Assembly: GCA_031292485.1 (NCBI GenBank)
Contig: JARLHA010000051.1
Location: forward strand, 1 to 64,000
Source of the DNA: Mucilaginibacter sp.
GTDB taxonomy: Bacteria > Bacteroidota > Bacteroidia > Sphingobacteriales > Sphingobacteriaceae
DNA: 64,000 nucleotides
Direction of reading: 5' to 3'
Positions 1 to 8,118 of the stretch are shown piece by piece; the first letter of the stretch is position 1; every line of letters starts with the position of its first letter. The notes under the pieces are model-generated. The model did not search any database. It saw only the letters and a program-made list of their open reading frames with translations, and had not been told where the DNA came from. The position numbers and the translations under genes were made by a program.

Positions 1-29
1 AAGGTAAAAACCTTTTTTTATTTCGCAAA
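1..29 (-). promoter_or_regulatory. Left-firing promoter at window edge (rRNA-like P2)
   Basis: On the minus strand a TTTGCG -33 element (24-29) is followed after 17 bases by TACCTT (1-6), the beginning of a TAnnTTTG -7 element cut by the window edge. A/T-rich spacer with A-runs. The same 17-base spacing occurs in the promoter just upstream at 115-145, so the two look like tandem promoters serving one highly expressed gene left of the window. Confidence 0.45.
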
Positions 30-114
30 CTTTATTTTTTTTTATTTTTAAAGTCTGCTTTTCTTCCTTTTCCCCCGCTTCCTCTCCAACTTTTCTTTCC
101 TCGTTTGCGGGCTG

Positions 115-145
115 CAAAGATGCGATTATTTTTAATTCCTGTCAA
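115..145 (-). promoter_or_regulatory. Left-firing promoter (rRNA-like P1)
   Basis: Minus strand: TTGACA (140-145), 17-base A/T-rich spacer, then CATCTTTG (115-122), a good match to the Bacteroidota -33/-7 pattern, followed by a GC-rich GCAGCCCGC start region. No reading frame begins between here and position 1, so the transcript leaves the window. Such strong tandem promoters with an A-rich leader are typical of stable RNA operons; that identity is inferred. Confidence 0.5.
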
Positions 146-366
146 GTGTTATTTTCACTTATTTTCAGATTATTTTTACTCGCTATACTTTCAAAAAACA
201 ACGCCTTTTTTCTAAAGCGGTCACAAATGTACAGAGATTTTGGCTACCTGCCAAAACATTTTTTAAAAAATCTAAAACATAACAGTTAACTAGCTGTATG
301 CTAATCAAAACGAAAAGCACTATTACATTTGATAAGTTGGAGGATATCACCATTCAGGGGAATTAG

Positions 367-374
367 TATCTTTG
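367..374 (+). promoter_or_regulatory. -7 element next to start codon
   Basis: TATCTTTG matches the TAnnTTTG -7 consensus and ends 8 bases before the ATG at 382, so the transcript probably begins at or within a few bases of the start codon (leaderless or nearly so). The rest of 146-366 holds no gene I can recognise. Confidence 0.45.
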
Positions 375-381
375 AAAAGAT

Positions 382-1761
382 ATGAACGAGCTCAATTTCC
401 CCGAAAATTTTATTTCTATTTTAAATGAAGAACCGGGTTTCGACGCCGGAAATTTCATCAATGCGCATCAAAATATGGAATCGCCTACTTCCATCCGTTT
501 AAATCCATTTAAAAAACATCCCCTCAAAACTGATGGCAAGGTGCCCTGGTGCGCCGACGGCTATTACCTTGACGCCCGCCCATCGTTTACTTTCGACCCG
601 CTTTTTCATGCCGGCTGTTATTATGTGCAGGAAGCATCGTCCATGTTTATTGATCATATCCTTAAAACCATAAGGCCAGATCAGGAGGAACCCATAAAAA
701 TACTGGACCTGTGCGCCGCCCCCGGTGGCAAAAGCACACTGATTAATTCAGCCGTCGGGGCCGGTGATCTGCTGGTGGCAAATGAGATCATTAAAACACG
801 CGTTCCTGTTTTATGTGATAACCTCAACCGCTGGGGCACCGCCAATAGTATTGTAAGTAATAACGACCCAAAAGATTTTAGCCGGCTGACAGGATTTTTT
901 GATATTATTCTGGTTGATGCACCCTGCTCTGGCTCGGGCATGTTCAGAAAAGACCCGGCAGCCATTAACGAATGGAGCGAGGCTAATGTAAACCTGTGCC
1001 ACCAGCGGCAGGAACGCATCCTTGCCGACGTTTACCCCGCCTTAAAAGAAGACGGATACCTTATATATAGTACCTGCTCCTATTCGCACCAGGAAAATGA
1101 GGATATACTGGACTGGCTTTGTGATACCTTTAATATGGAAAGTTTACCTACACCTATATATAAGGAGTGGGGCATTGTTGAAACCCGGTCGGAAAAGCAT
1201 AAAGCATACGGTTATCGCTTTTACCCGGGCCAGGTAAAAGGCGAAGGTTTGTTTGCCGCCTGCCTGAGAAAGAAAGAGCTGGCTGATGAGTCGCCGTCCT
1301 TTAGAACAAAAGGACATCAAAAATTAGCTTTACTGGAGATCGATATCATCAAACGCTATTTAATTGAACCTGAAAACTACTATTATAATAAAATTAATGA
1401 CGACTGGCTCGCGATCAACAGGGCTCACAAAGAAAGCCTGGATACTTTGCAGCGGTATCTCTATATTAAAAAATCAGGTGTAAGGATAGGTAAGCTAATG
1501 GGTAAGGACCTGGTGCCCGATCATGAACTGGCGCTGAGTATACATATAAATAAAGATGCCTTTTTGCAAACGGAGCTTACCTACGAGCAGGCCATACAAT
1601 ATTTAAGGCGGGAAAATATCGATATCAACCCTACGGATAAAGGCTGGAGCCTGATGTGCTTTGAAGGGCAGACGTTGGGATGGGCAAAGTTATTGCCAAA
1701 CAGGATTAATAATTATTATCCAAAGGAGATTAGGATACTCGCCAGCCCCCCGACCCCCTAA
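382..1761 (+). CDS. RsmF-type 16S rRNA m5C methyltransferase
   Basis: Cytosine-C5 RNA methyltransferase of the NOL1/NOP2/Sun (RsmB/RsmF) family, 459 residues, acting on rRNA in the cytoplasm with S-adenosylmethionine. Visible are the SAM-binding motif LDLCAAPGGKS (about 109-119), the motif IV DAPCSGSGMFRKD (about 178-190) with its cysteine, and motif VI YSTCSYSHQENE (about 230-241) with the catalytic cysteine. After about residue 310 comes an RsmF-like C-terminal RNA-binding extension. The ATG at 382 follows a TATCTTTG element closely and fits the family N terminus. It is monocistronic: the next gene converges on it 9 bases away. Exact target base cannot be read from sequence. Confidence 0.9.
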   Translation: MNELNFPENFISILNEEPGFDAGNFINAHQNMESPTSIRLNPFKKHPLKTDGKVPWCADGYYLDARPSFTFDPLFHAGCYYVQEASSMFIDHILKTIRPDQEEPIKILDLCAAPGGKSTLINSAVGAGDLLVANEIIKTRVPVLCDNLNRWGTANSIVSNNDPKDFSRLTGFFDIILVDAPCSGSGMFRKDPAAINEWSEANVNLCHQRQERILADVYPALKEDGYLIYSTCSYSHQENEDILDWLCDTFNMESLPTPIYKEWGIVETRSEKHKAYGYRFYPGQVKGEGLFAACLRKKELADESPSFRTKGHQKLALLEIDIIKRYLIEPENYYYNKINDDWLAINRAHKESLDTLQRYLYIKKSGVRIGKLMGKDLVPDHELALSIHINKDAFLQTELTYEQAIQYLRRENIDINPTDKGWSLMCFEGQTLGWAKLLPNRINNYYPKEIRILASPPTP

Positions 1762-1770
1762 AGGGGGAGT

Positions 1771-2379
1771 TTAATTATTACCTTTTATATTATAACCTTT
1801 TAAACAGGCATCCAAATTTTTATAGGTTGCATATTTATATTGGTAAATATCTACATGTCCATTATTCTTGATCGTCTTACCGCTTTTATCTTGAAGCGTG
1901 TAGTTTTTTTTTAAGATGCTAAAATTCACATCATAATACTTTAATAATGTTTCGTATATAACGCCACCTTTTACGTCACTATCGAAAATATTTGTTTGTT
2001 TTCGAAAAGCGTAAGTATTCCCCTTTTCATCAAAATAATGGGTATACGTAATAAACCAGTCACCGCTTTGACTAAATGGAATCTGAGAAACTAAAATTAT
2101 TCTACCAGTTGTATCCTTTAGAATATTATAGGTGTATTCAATTTCATCAGGCCAGTTTTCATTTATAACTTTTATTAATTTGGTTTTACCGGGGACTTTC
2201 ACAAGGATAATTAAGGCTTTGTCATGTTTAATAATAAATTGGTCCACGGCAGCTCTCTTGTTTTTTAGCTTAGTAAGGGCTGAATCCACCGGCGCCACAA
2301 GCTTTATCGGACAGATAGGGCTTTGTCTTGTTAAAAGCAAACTAAAAACAAATACCAATGAAAGGCAAAAGGTTTTCAT
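1771..2379 (-). CDS. Secreted protein of unknown function
   Basis: I do not recognise the family. The protein of about 202 residues starts with MKTFCLSLVFVFSLLLT, a clear signal peptide, when the ATG at 2379 is used; an in-frame upstream ATG at 2394 would add five residues before it and is less likely. The body is mixed charged/hydrophobic with many Lys, Tyr and Ile and includes FITYTHYFDEKGNTYAF, which suggests a compact beta-rich periplasmic domain. It converges on the RsmF-type gene with 9 bases between the stops. Alternatives: DUF-type lipoprotein-like or surface protein; no lipobox cysteine at the usual place. Confidence 0.6.
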   Translation of the reverse strand: MKTFCLSLVFVFSLLLTRQSPICPIKLVAPVDSALTKLKNKRAAVDQFIIKHDKALIILVKVPGKTKLIKVINENWPDEIEYTYNILKDTTGRIILVSQIPFSQSGDWFITYTHYFDEKGNTYAFRKQTNIFDSDVKGGVIYETLLKYYDVNFSILKKNYTLQDKSGKTIKNNGHVDIYQYKYATYKNLDACLKGYNIKGNN

Positions 2380-2575
2380 ATCCAAATATAGCAATACGGA
2401 GGACTATAGGAGATAAATCACAAAAAAGTTCCACTATTCAATTTGGATGGGCATTTCCAAGCCAGGCAAAAAAATCATGCCCAGAGGGGATCTGAATGCA
2501 AATACCCTTCCAACCACATTATGATAGTCGGAGAGGTTCTAATTTATACGGTGTCTTTAGTTTATTTGTAAATGA

Positions 2576-2994
2576 TTACGGCCACACCGAAAGAATTGTA
2601 GCCATCACCATCATCGAGATCAGCCAAAAAGCATTATCAAGCACCCAAAGGCCCCACGGTTTTTTCTCATACAATTTGGTGCATAAGGTAACTGTGGCTA
2701 CAAAGCCAAGCCAAGCCAAAGGAAAAACGCGCCCATTAGCCCGCCCTGTATACCGCTGGTTTTTAAATAGGCATTGCCAAAAACAAGTGAGTGATCCAGA
2801 ACGTAGGCCATTATAAATGAACCGATGAGCACCAGTACAATGTTTAACGGTGCGGGCTTCATATCGGTAATGCCGGTAAGGCGCACCCAAACTTTGCTAA
2901 AAATAGCGCCGTACCAAATAGCGGCGATAATGTAGCAGGCAACCGCCGCTGCGGCTACAGCCAGGAAATTTACAGGAACAACATGAGCTTGCAT
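2576..2994 (-). pseudogene. DUF1761 membrane protein broken by a 5-bp repeat expansion
   Basis: The intact family (about 135-140 residues, four membrane segments) can be rebuilt here only by joining two frames. Frame one starts at ATG 2994 (MQAHVVPVNFLAVAAAAVAC), carries the IWYGAIFSKVW motif and stops at about 2699 after GAFFLWLGLAL. The continuation GFVATVTLCTKLYEKKPWGL to the stop at 2576 lies in another frame. At 2704-2720 the minus strand reads TTGGC three times in tandem; deleting one copy restores LWLGFVATV exactly. So a 5-bp slippage duplication interrupts the gene after the third quarter. It could be a real or phase-variable inactivation or a sequencing error. No other damage is visible, so the event is recent. 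Confidence 0.75.
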
Positions 2995-3321
2995 AATCGT
3001 GATTTTAGGGTTTTTAATAATTATTGTGATTGTTATTTGACTACAGTGAACTGATGGGGCTTTCAGTGGTAAAAATAAAATCAATCTATCGCCATAAAGA
3101 CAAGCTTTACCTTCCCTTATGAATTGGTATCTAATAATTTAACTGTAAACTGGTTTGGAATTTGCATATCAAATCTAAAGAAAAAATATACTGAATTACA
3201 AGGGATAGCCGATAAATAATCGTTGAAAACGCTATTGCATTGTGTTCAACCGAATTCAGCTTCAATCCGTAAAGGTGAGGTAGGATAAGTAAAGTACTCG
3301 TTTCATTAAACGAAAAAAGAC
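2995..3321. other. Intergenic, no gene seen
   Basis: A/T-rich stretch between the DUF1761 start and the HigA stop. I see no reading frame, RNA gene or convincing repeat. A HigB-type toxin gene was looked for next to the antitoxin and not found. Confidence 0.5.
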
Positions 3322-3639
3322 TTACCCCAAAAGGGCTTCCTCTTTTTTGGCAATGAAAAGGTCATATTCCATTTGCATACCTAACCAATAATGGAAACTG
3401 ATTCCCAAAAGCTTTTCAAGTTTTACAGCTAAAGTGGCTGATATATTTCTTTTACCGGCAAAAATTTCGCTTAAATGGTGTGGTAAAATGTTCAGCGATT
3501 TCGCGACATCTTTTTTAAGTATATTTCTTTCCTCGATTTCTTCTTTCAAAAATTCTCCGGGGTGAAATGCCTCTATTTCAATTTCGTTCCCGTTACGATC
3601 TAATACCTGATTATTCATAGACCCAGCTTCTTTATCCAT
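3322..3639 (-). CDS. higA: HigA-type antitoxin / XRE regulator, orphan
   Basis: Helix-turn-helix protein of the HigA (VapI) addiction-module antitoxin family, 105 residues or 98 if the ATG at 3618 is used. Diagnostic residues are HPGEFLKEEIEERNILKKD (about 26-44), the HTH helix pair through LPHHLSEIFAGKRNIS (about 52-67) and the family ending LGISFHYWLGMQMEYDLFIA. HigA normally binds the operator of a higB-higA pair and neutralises HigB, an mRNA-cleaving RelE-like toxin encoded just upstream. Here only about 120 bases with no such reading frame separate it from the divergent neighbour, and none follows downstream, so the toxin is missing. It may act as a solitary repressor. Confidence 0.75.
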   Translation of the reverse strand: MDKEAGSMNNQVLDRNGNEIEIEAFHPGEFLKEEIEERNILKKDVAKSLNILPHHLSEIFAGKRNISATLAVKLEKLLGISFHYWLGMQMEYDLFIAKKEEALLG

Positions 3640-3676
3640 AAAAATAACAATAATTTCAATTCTTCGGTAACCCGTA

Positions 3677-3702
3677 TTAGACGCGAAGCATCACGTCTCT
3701 AC
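3677..3702. repeat. Short palindromic intergenic repeat
   Basis: TTAGACG ... CGTCTCTA imperfect inverted repeat with GCGAAGCATCA between the arms. It resembles the GTAGAGACGC...GCGTCTCTAC hairpins dispersed between genes in many Bacteroidota genomes. It lies in the divergent region between higA and the phosphatase fusion. Confidence 0.4.
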
Positions 3703-3791
3703 AAATCCTATCGTCTTTATAAACATCAATTAAAATTCAATCCAAAAAATCCGCACATTTGCACATCCGCATATTTGCACAGCTAAAAAAA

Positions 3792-5084
3792 ATGGATCAA
3801 TACTTTATTATAGATTTCGACAGTACATTTACACAGGTTGAGGCTTTAGACGAGCTGGCCCGGATCTCCTTAAAAAACCATCCCGACAGGGAAAATATCT
3901 ACAAAAAGATAGAGGACCTTACAAACGCATCGATGGAGGGTAAACTATCTTTTACCCAAAGCCTGGAGAACCGTGTTAAACTTTTAGAGGCCAACCGCGA
4001 CCATTTAAAACAACTGGTTACCCATTTAAAAAAGAAAGTATCCACTTCATTTTCGCGCAATACGGTATTTTTTAAAAACCATGCTGACGAAGTGCTGATT
4101 GTATCTGGCGGGTTTAAGGAGTTTATTATCCCCGTAGTAACAGAGTATTTTATTAAGAAAGAGAATATATACGCCAATACCTTTGTATTTGACGAGGAAG
4201 GCAATATTATAGGGTATGATCGTACCAACCCGCTTTCGCAAGAAGGCGGCAAGGTTAAATTATTGAAAGAACTTAACCTACAGGGTGAAATATTTGGTAT
4301 TGGTGATGGCTATTCAGATTTCCAGTTGAAGGAATCGGGGATGATCAAAAAATTCTTCGCTTTTACTGAGAATATTGAACGGAAATCAGTAGCCGAAAAG
4401 GCTGATCATATAACGCCCAGCTTTGACGAGTTTTTGTATATCAATAAACTCCCGCGCGCTATATCATACCCCAAAAACCGCATCAAATGCCTGGTGGTTG
4501 GTAATGTAGAGGAAGATGCGCTTTCGCTGATGCGGAAAGAAGGCTATAACATCCGCGAAAAGGATAGTATTGAAGATAAATACCTGGAGGAAGCCGGTAT
4601 TTTGTTTTGTGATGAAGAAAACCAGCCAACGCCCGAACAATTGCAAAATGCCGGCAGGTTAAAGGTAATAGGCATTTTTGGTAAAATAAACGGCCGTAAA
4701 CTAATGGAAGCGGCTTGCGAAAACGGCATCATTATTTTTGATGACCCTAAAAACAACCCGCGTAATGAAGATTTTATCCCCCGCAGGGTGATTGCTTTTA
4801 TGAATGAGGGCAAAACCCATACCAGCTGCAATTTCCCGGATCTGCAGCCGCCAAGAAACAACAACGCACACCGCCTGATACACATCCATAAGAACGTGCC
4901 AGGAATTCTTGCTAAGATAAATGATGTTTTTGCACGCCATAACATTAATATAGTGGGCGAGTTTTTGGTGACCAACGCCCAGATCGGCTATGTAATTACC
5001 GATGTAAACACCGGCTATGACCCGGAAGTTTTAAATGAACTGAAAGCGATTGAGCACACGATAAAATTCAGGCTGCTATATTGA
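3792..5084 (+). CDS. SerB-type phosphatase fused to a phosphoglycerate dehydrogenase remnant and ACT domain
   Basis: 430 residues from the ATG at 3792 (MDQYFIIDFDST). Residues 1-205 are a HAD-IB phosphoserine phosphatase: motif I DFDST, motif II SGG, the motif III lysine in EGGKVKLL, motif IV GIGDGYSDFQL. Residues about 230-335 look like the N-terminal half of the D-3-phosphoglycerate dehydrogenase substrate domain (RLKVIGIFGKINGRKLMEAA), without the NAD-binding Rossmann domain. The tail resumes with the dehydrogenase lid/ACT region (CNFPDL, then HIHKNVPGILAKINDVFARH). The phosphatase should make serine from phosphoserine; the ACT domain may sense serine. The dehydrogenase cannot be active because the nucleotide-binding half is absent. 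Confidence 0.8.
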   Translation: MDQYFIIDFDSTFTQVEALDELARISLKNHPDRENIYKKIEDLTNASMEGKLSFTQSLENRVKLLEANRDHLKQLVTHLKKKVSTSFSRNTVFFKNHADEVLIVSGGFKEFIIPVVTEYFIKKENIYANTFVFDEEGNIIGYDRTNPLSQEGGKVKLLKELNLQGEIFGIGDGYSDFQLKESGMIKKFFAFTENIERKSVAEKADHITPSFDEFLYINKLPRAISYPKNRIKCLVVGNVEEDALSLMRKEGYNIREKDSIEDKYLEEAGILFCDEENQPTPEQLQNAGRLKVIGIFGKINGRKLMEAACENGIIIFDDPKNNPRNEDFIPRRVIAFMNEGKTHTSCNFPDLQPPRNNNAHRLIHIHKNVPGILAKINDVFARHNINIVGEFLVTNAQIGYVITDVNTGYDPEVLNELKAIEHTIKFRLLY

Positions 5085-5087
5085 TTG

Positions 5088-5257
5088 GTTCATGGTTGAT
5101 AGTTCATCGTTCATGGCCGAAAGAAAATTGCAGCTACTATGAACTGTAAACAATGATCTAAGAGGCATTGGATCAGGCTTCATCGTTTTTAGCCGAAAGT
5201 GAACTGCAGCTGCTATGATCTATCAACTATGAACTATGAACTATGAACTATGAACTC
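5088..5257. repeat. Paired inverted word arrays (GTTCATAGTTCAT type)
   Basis: Left arm 5088-5125 (GGTTCATGGTTGATAGTTCA...) and right arm 5211-5257, where a GAACTAT heptamer is iterated with period 7 from 5231 to 5256. The arms are inverted relative to each other, so each reads as the same word in sense orientation downstream of the two convergent stop codons. The right arm overlaps the last codons of the uspA-type gene and supplies its TAG. Confidence 0.75.
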
Positions 5258-5718
5258 AATGGCACCACCAATACCGGAACAGGGGAGTGCCGTACGACAT
5301 GCTCGGCGACGCTGCCCATTAACAGGCGATCGAAACCCGTGCGGTTATGGGTACCAATAACGATCAGGTCAGCATTAAACGCTTTACTGCAGTTTATTAT
5401 TCCATCCGCAGTTGACCCATATTCAGTAAAATGTGTAACCGATAAATCCCCGGCAAATTTTTTAATAGTTTGCTCAACGATATTTTCTGACTGGCTTTTT
5501 TGCAGATCCAATAACTCGGCTTCCTCAACACCCGTACCCTGCAATGGCATTCCAATAATAGGGTCTGCACCTGTTAACTGGGAAATCATGACGGGGCTTA
5601 CAATATTCACCAGCCCAACCTGTGCATTAAATTTCCGGGCTAAATCAAAGCCAAACTCAGCAGCATATTCTGCATGTTTGCTTTCGTCTATTCCGATAAG
5701 GATTTTGTTGATCATCAT
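5248..5718 (-). CDS. Universal stress protein, UspA family
   Basis: 156-residue single Usp domain, cytoplasmic, expected to bind ATP. The N terminus ILIGIDESKHAEYAAEFGF has the beta1/Walker-like aspartate, and the C-terminal G-2x-G-9x-G(S/T) nucleotide motif is present in GTHNRTGFDRLLMGSVAEHV with the following VRHSPVPVLVV typical of the family. Two ATG codons occur in a row at 5718 and 5715; the second gives the usual N terminus. The last two sense codons and the stop come from an intergenic repeat array, so the extreme C terminus is probably repeat-derived. Monocistronic, convergent with the phosphatase fusion. Confidence 0.9.
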   Translation of the reverse strand: MMINKILIGIDESKHAEYAAEFGFDLARKFNAQVGLVNIVSPVMISQLTGADPIIGMPLQGTGVEEAELLDLQKSQSENIVEQTIKKFAGDLSVTHFTEYGSTADGIINCSKAFNADLIVIGTHNRTGFDRLLMGSVAEHVVRHSPVPVLVVPLSS

Positions 5719-5803
5719 GACGATAAATATTTTGTTTATAAAGATAACAACAAGTTAGGGGATATGGGTTTTCGCAACACAAAAATTACGCGTTATCAAA
5801 TTG

Positions 5804-7384
5804 TTATGGCTTTATCTTATCCAACTGAAAGCCGAGAGTAAGCTGCAATGTGCCATTATAGGATTTATAACTACCCAAACCGGATTTAAGGCCATATCCA
5901 CTTAAACTTTTCAGATATGCCGCCTCGAATATAAAGCGCTTGTATTTAAAGCTTGCCCCCGCAGATATTCCAAAATTCATCTTTTTGTCGTATTGTGTAC
6001 TGTCTATATAGCCAATAATTTTGGTATAGTAATTACTGTCGGCCTTAATGCCAGCCGGCTGCAGCAAACTATTGGCATTAATTTGTTTAATGGGAAAATT
6101 GATGACAGGCCCCGCTTTAAAACTAATATTGTTGGTTACATTGTAAACAGCATAGATGGGTATACTTACTGCGTATACTTTCCTGGAAGCGGTAATAGTG
6201 AGGTGTTGACTGGAATCTACCTTGCTCTGGTTGGCATGATTATAGGTAGTGGAGATAAGCTGTGGACTGAATAACCTTACCTGCGGATTTATCGCCCAGG
6301 TATCATTTAATTTGTATGAAGCAAATAAACCAACATATAAATCAACGGGCGAGCTGCTGTAAAAGTTGGCATTTTGGCTTTTGGGAGTAAAACTTCCCGA
6401 TGAATTGACGCCGGTTAATATCCCCCAATCCATTTTCGAAGAATTAGTGTTCCCCGCCTTTGCGGCTTTATCCTTTTTAGTTTTATCGATTTTTGTCTGC
6501 CCGGGTAAGGTACTGGATCTTAACCCATTTTGCAGGGCAGGTAACGTTAATGGTTGAATGGCATCTGGCGCTGTAAAGTTTAATTGCGGCGCTGCTGCCA
6601 TTAGCAACAGGTTATCCCGTACTGCCGGATGATTACCTGTCCGTGTTATTATATCAGGGTTCATAAAATCATTAACGGTCGTGCTATAATTTGAAGTTGA
6701 CAGATTGGACTGAACCACTTGCTTATTACCGGCGTTTAATGCCCGGCCGCTAATACTTCTTCCGGCTTTATACCCATTGCCGGCAAAGTGCCGACTTGAT
6801 CCAGATGACAGGTGTATAAGTCCTGCGCCCCTGCCTGTATTTACTCCGCTTGACGGGCCCCGGGTTTGGCCCGTTGCTGCACCCGCAATATGATTACCAG
6901 GGGGCTGAATAACATTGCCCCTGTGGTAATTTGATATGATTGCCCCATTAAGGGTGGGTTTACCCAAATTCGGTGTAACCCGGCTATTAACCTGTAAAGG
7001 CGCAGCCTGATGAATTAAAAGGGCACTATCCGCAGCCTGCACGGCAACATTATTAACGGATGAATCCAAAACACCCAATGAATCAGGGATGATAGTATCC
7101 GGATGGAAAGACACTTGATGATGTTGATGATGTATAACAGGACGCTTGTATTTTTCGAGCGAAACGATATTACTTATCATGTAAACCATCGCCGCTGCGG
7201 AAAAAGCAACAAACATTGTTGGCAGTATTTTTAAGCCCTTATAGCCGGATGACCTTTTAACTTCGGGCATTTGTCCATCCAAAAGCGATTGCATCTGCAA
7301 CCAGTCAGCCTGCGGGTCATCGTCGACCCGCATTTCATTTCTTTTCTTTTGCCAGAGTTTAAAGTATCTGAATGACTCTTTCAT
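5804..7384 (-). CDS. Inner-membrane-anchored protein with C-terminal outer-membrane-type beta-barrel, ECF partner
   Basis: 526 residues, translationally coupled to the ECF sigma gene (ATGA overlap at 7381-7384). Residues 1-50 are charged and cytoplasmic, one membrane segment lies at about 52-72 (LPTMFVAFSAAAMVYMI), then a long Ser/Asn/Thr/Gly-rich low-complexity linker to about residue 310, then a beta-strand-rich domain of about 200 residues (VDLYVGLFASYKLNDTWAI ... FIFEAAYLKSLSGYGLK) ending in alternating aromatic residues like small OmpA/PorT-type barrels. The gene position and N terminus are those of an anti-sigma factor, although no zinc-binding motif is seen. Whether the barrel really enters the outer membrane is unknown. 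This would link envelope state to sigma activity. Confidence 0.65.
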   Translation of the reverse strand: MKESFRYFKLWQKKRNEMRVDDDPQADWLQMQSLLDGQMPEVKRSSGYKGLKILPTMFVAFSAAAMVYMISNIVSLEKYKRPVIHHQHHQVSFHPDTIIPDSLGVLDSSVNNVAVQAADSALLIHQAAPLQVNSRVTPNLGKPTLNGAIISNYHRGNVIQPPGNHIAGAATGQTRGPSSGVNTGRGAGLIHLSSGSSRHFAGNGYKAGRSISGRALNAGNKQVVQSNLSTSNYSTTVNDFMNPDIITRTGNHPAVRDNLLLMAAAPQLNFTAPDAIQPLTLPALQNGLRSSTLPGQTKIDKTKKDKAAKAGNTNSSKMDWGILTGVNSSGSFTPKSQNANFYSSSPVDLYVGLFASYKLNDTWAINPQVRLFSPQLISTTYNHANQSKVDSSQHLTITASRKVYAVSIPIYAVYNVTNNISFKAGPVINFPIKQINANSLLQPAGIKADSNYYTKIIGYIDSTQYDKKMNFGISAGASFKYKRFIFEAAYLKSLSGYGLKSGLGSYKSYNGTLQLTLGFQLDKIKP

Positions 7385-7968
7385 TTTGCTTTGCCACTCC
7401 TTTCTGCTTGCCGGTCAACTTTTTTTAAGGATGTTTCAAGCAATACCCTTAACCGTTTTTTTGCTTCGGATAAATGCCAGCGAGAGGTGCCCTCACTTAT
7501 TTTTAGTTGTTCGGCTATTTCTTTGTGACTAAAACCATCCAGTACCGATAAATTGAAAACCGTTTGCGTTGCAAGGGGAAGCGTCCGGATATCTTTTAAT
7601 ATATCGTCAAAAAAAAGTTTTTCCAATACATCAGCCGCAATAAAAAACTCGTCATCATCCATTTCCGAGATCAATAAATGATTAAATTTCAGTTCGCTTC
7701 GACATTTATCGATTGAAGTAAAGATCATGATCTTCCTGATCCATCCGCCAATTTCTCCTTTTTCGGCATCAAAACTTTTAATCGACTGAAATACTTTAAG
7801 GAACCCTGTATTAAAGGCTTCTTTAGCCATTTCCCTATCGGGCAAATAATTGAGACAAACCCTTAACATATCGGCATAAAAGAGCTTATACAATTCCTCC
7901 TGGGCCTTGCGGTTATTATCAATACATCCTGCTACCAGCTTATTTGTTTGCTTTTTAGTAAGGTTCAT
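7381..7968 (-). CDS. ECF-type RNA polymerase sigma factor
   Basis: 195-residue sigma-70 family protein of the extracytoplasmic function type. Region 2 spans about 20-95 (AQEELYKLFYADMLRVCLNY, then AFNTGFLKVFQSIKSFD and GGWIRKIMI), and region 4 about 125-180 with a helix-turn-helix in LDGFSHKEIAEQLKISEGTS followed by RWHLSEAKKRLR. It should direct RNA polymerase to a small regulon that the downstream membrane protein controls; the two genes overlap by 4 bases. This class with the sequence EGTSRWHLSEAKKRL is common in Bacteroidota next to membrane-anchored barrel proteins. Target promoters are not identifiable here. Confidence 0.88.
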   Translation of the reverse strand: MNLTKKQTNKLVAGCIDNNRKAQEELYKLFYADMLRVCLNYLPDREMAKEAFNTGFLKVFQSIKSFDAEKGEIGGWIRKIMIFTSIDKCRSELKFNHLLISEMDDDEFFIAADVLEKLFFDDILKDIRTLPLATQTVFNLSVLDGFSHKEIAEQLKISEGTSRWHLSEAKKRLRVLLETSLKKVDRQAERSGKAK

Positions 7969-8071
7969 TCAAAAAAATCGTTCCCTCATCGGCTTAAAGA
8001 TACTCTTCGGATAATTCAAATGAAACGTTGGGTAGGTTTTTAATTTTTTTTTTGAAGCTACCGAAATGCCG

Positions 8072-8103
8072 TATGGCGATGGGTTTTCATACCCATCGCT
8101 ATA
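8072..8103. repeat. Palindromic hairpin repeat (AGCGATGGGT family), copy 1
   Basis: Arms TATGGCGATGGGT (8072-8084) and ACCCATCGCTATA (8091-8103), 13 bases with one G-U type mismatch and a 6-base loop. The same hairpin occurs at 17518-17548, so it is a dispersed element. It lies between the lipoprotein stop and the ECF sigma start. Confidence 0.6.
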
Positions 8104-8118
8104 ACAGGCATTTGCAAA

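Noticed and set aside
2496..2816. Plus-strand frame of 106 codons
   Set aside because: It is the antisense shadow of the broken DUF1761 gene, which explains the sequence fully.
5243..5758. 171-codon plus-strand frame across uspA
   Set aside because: Antisense of a well-supported UspA-family gene.
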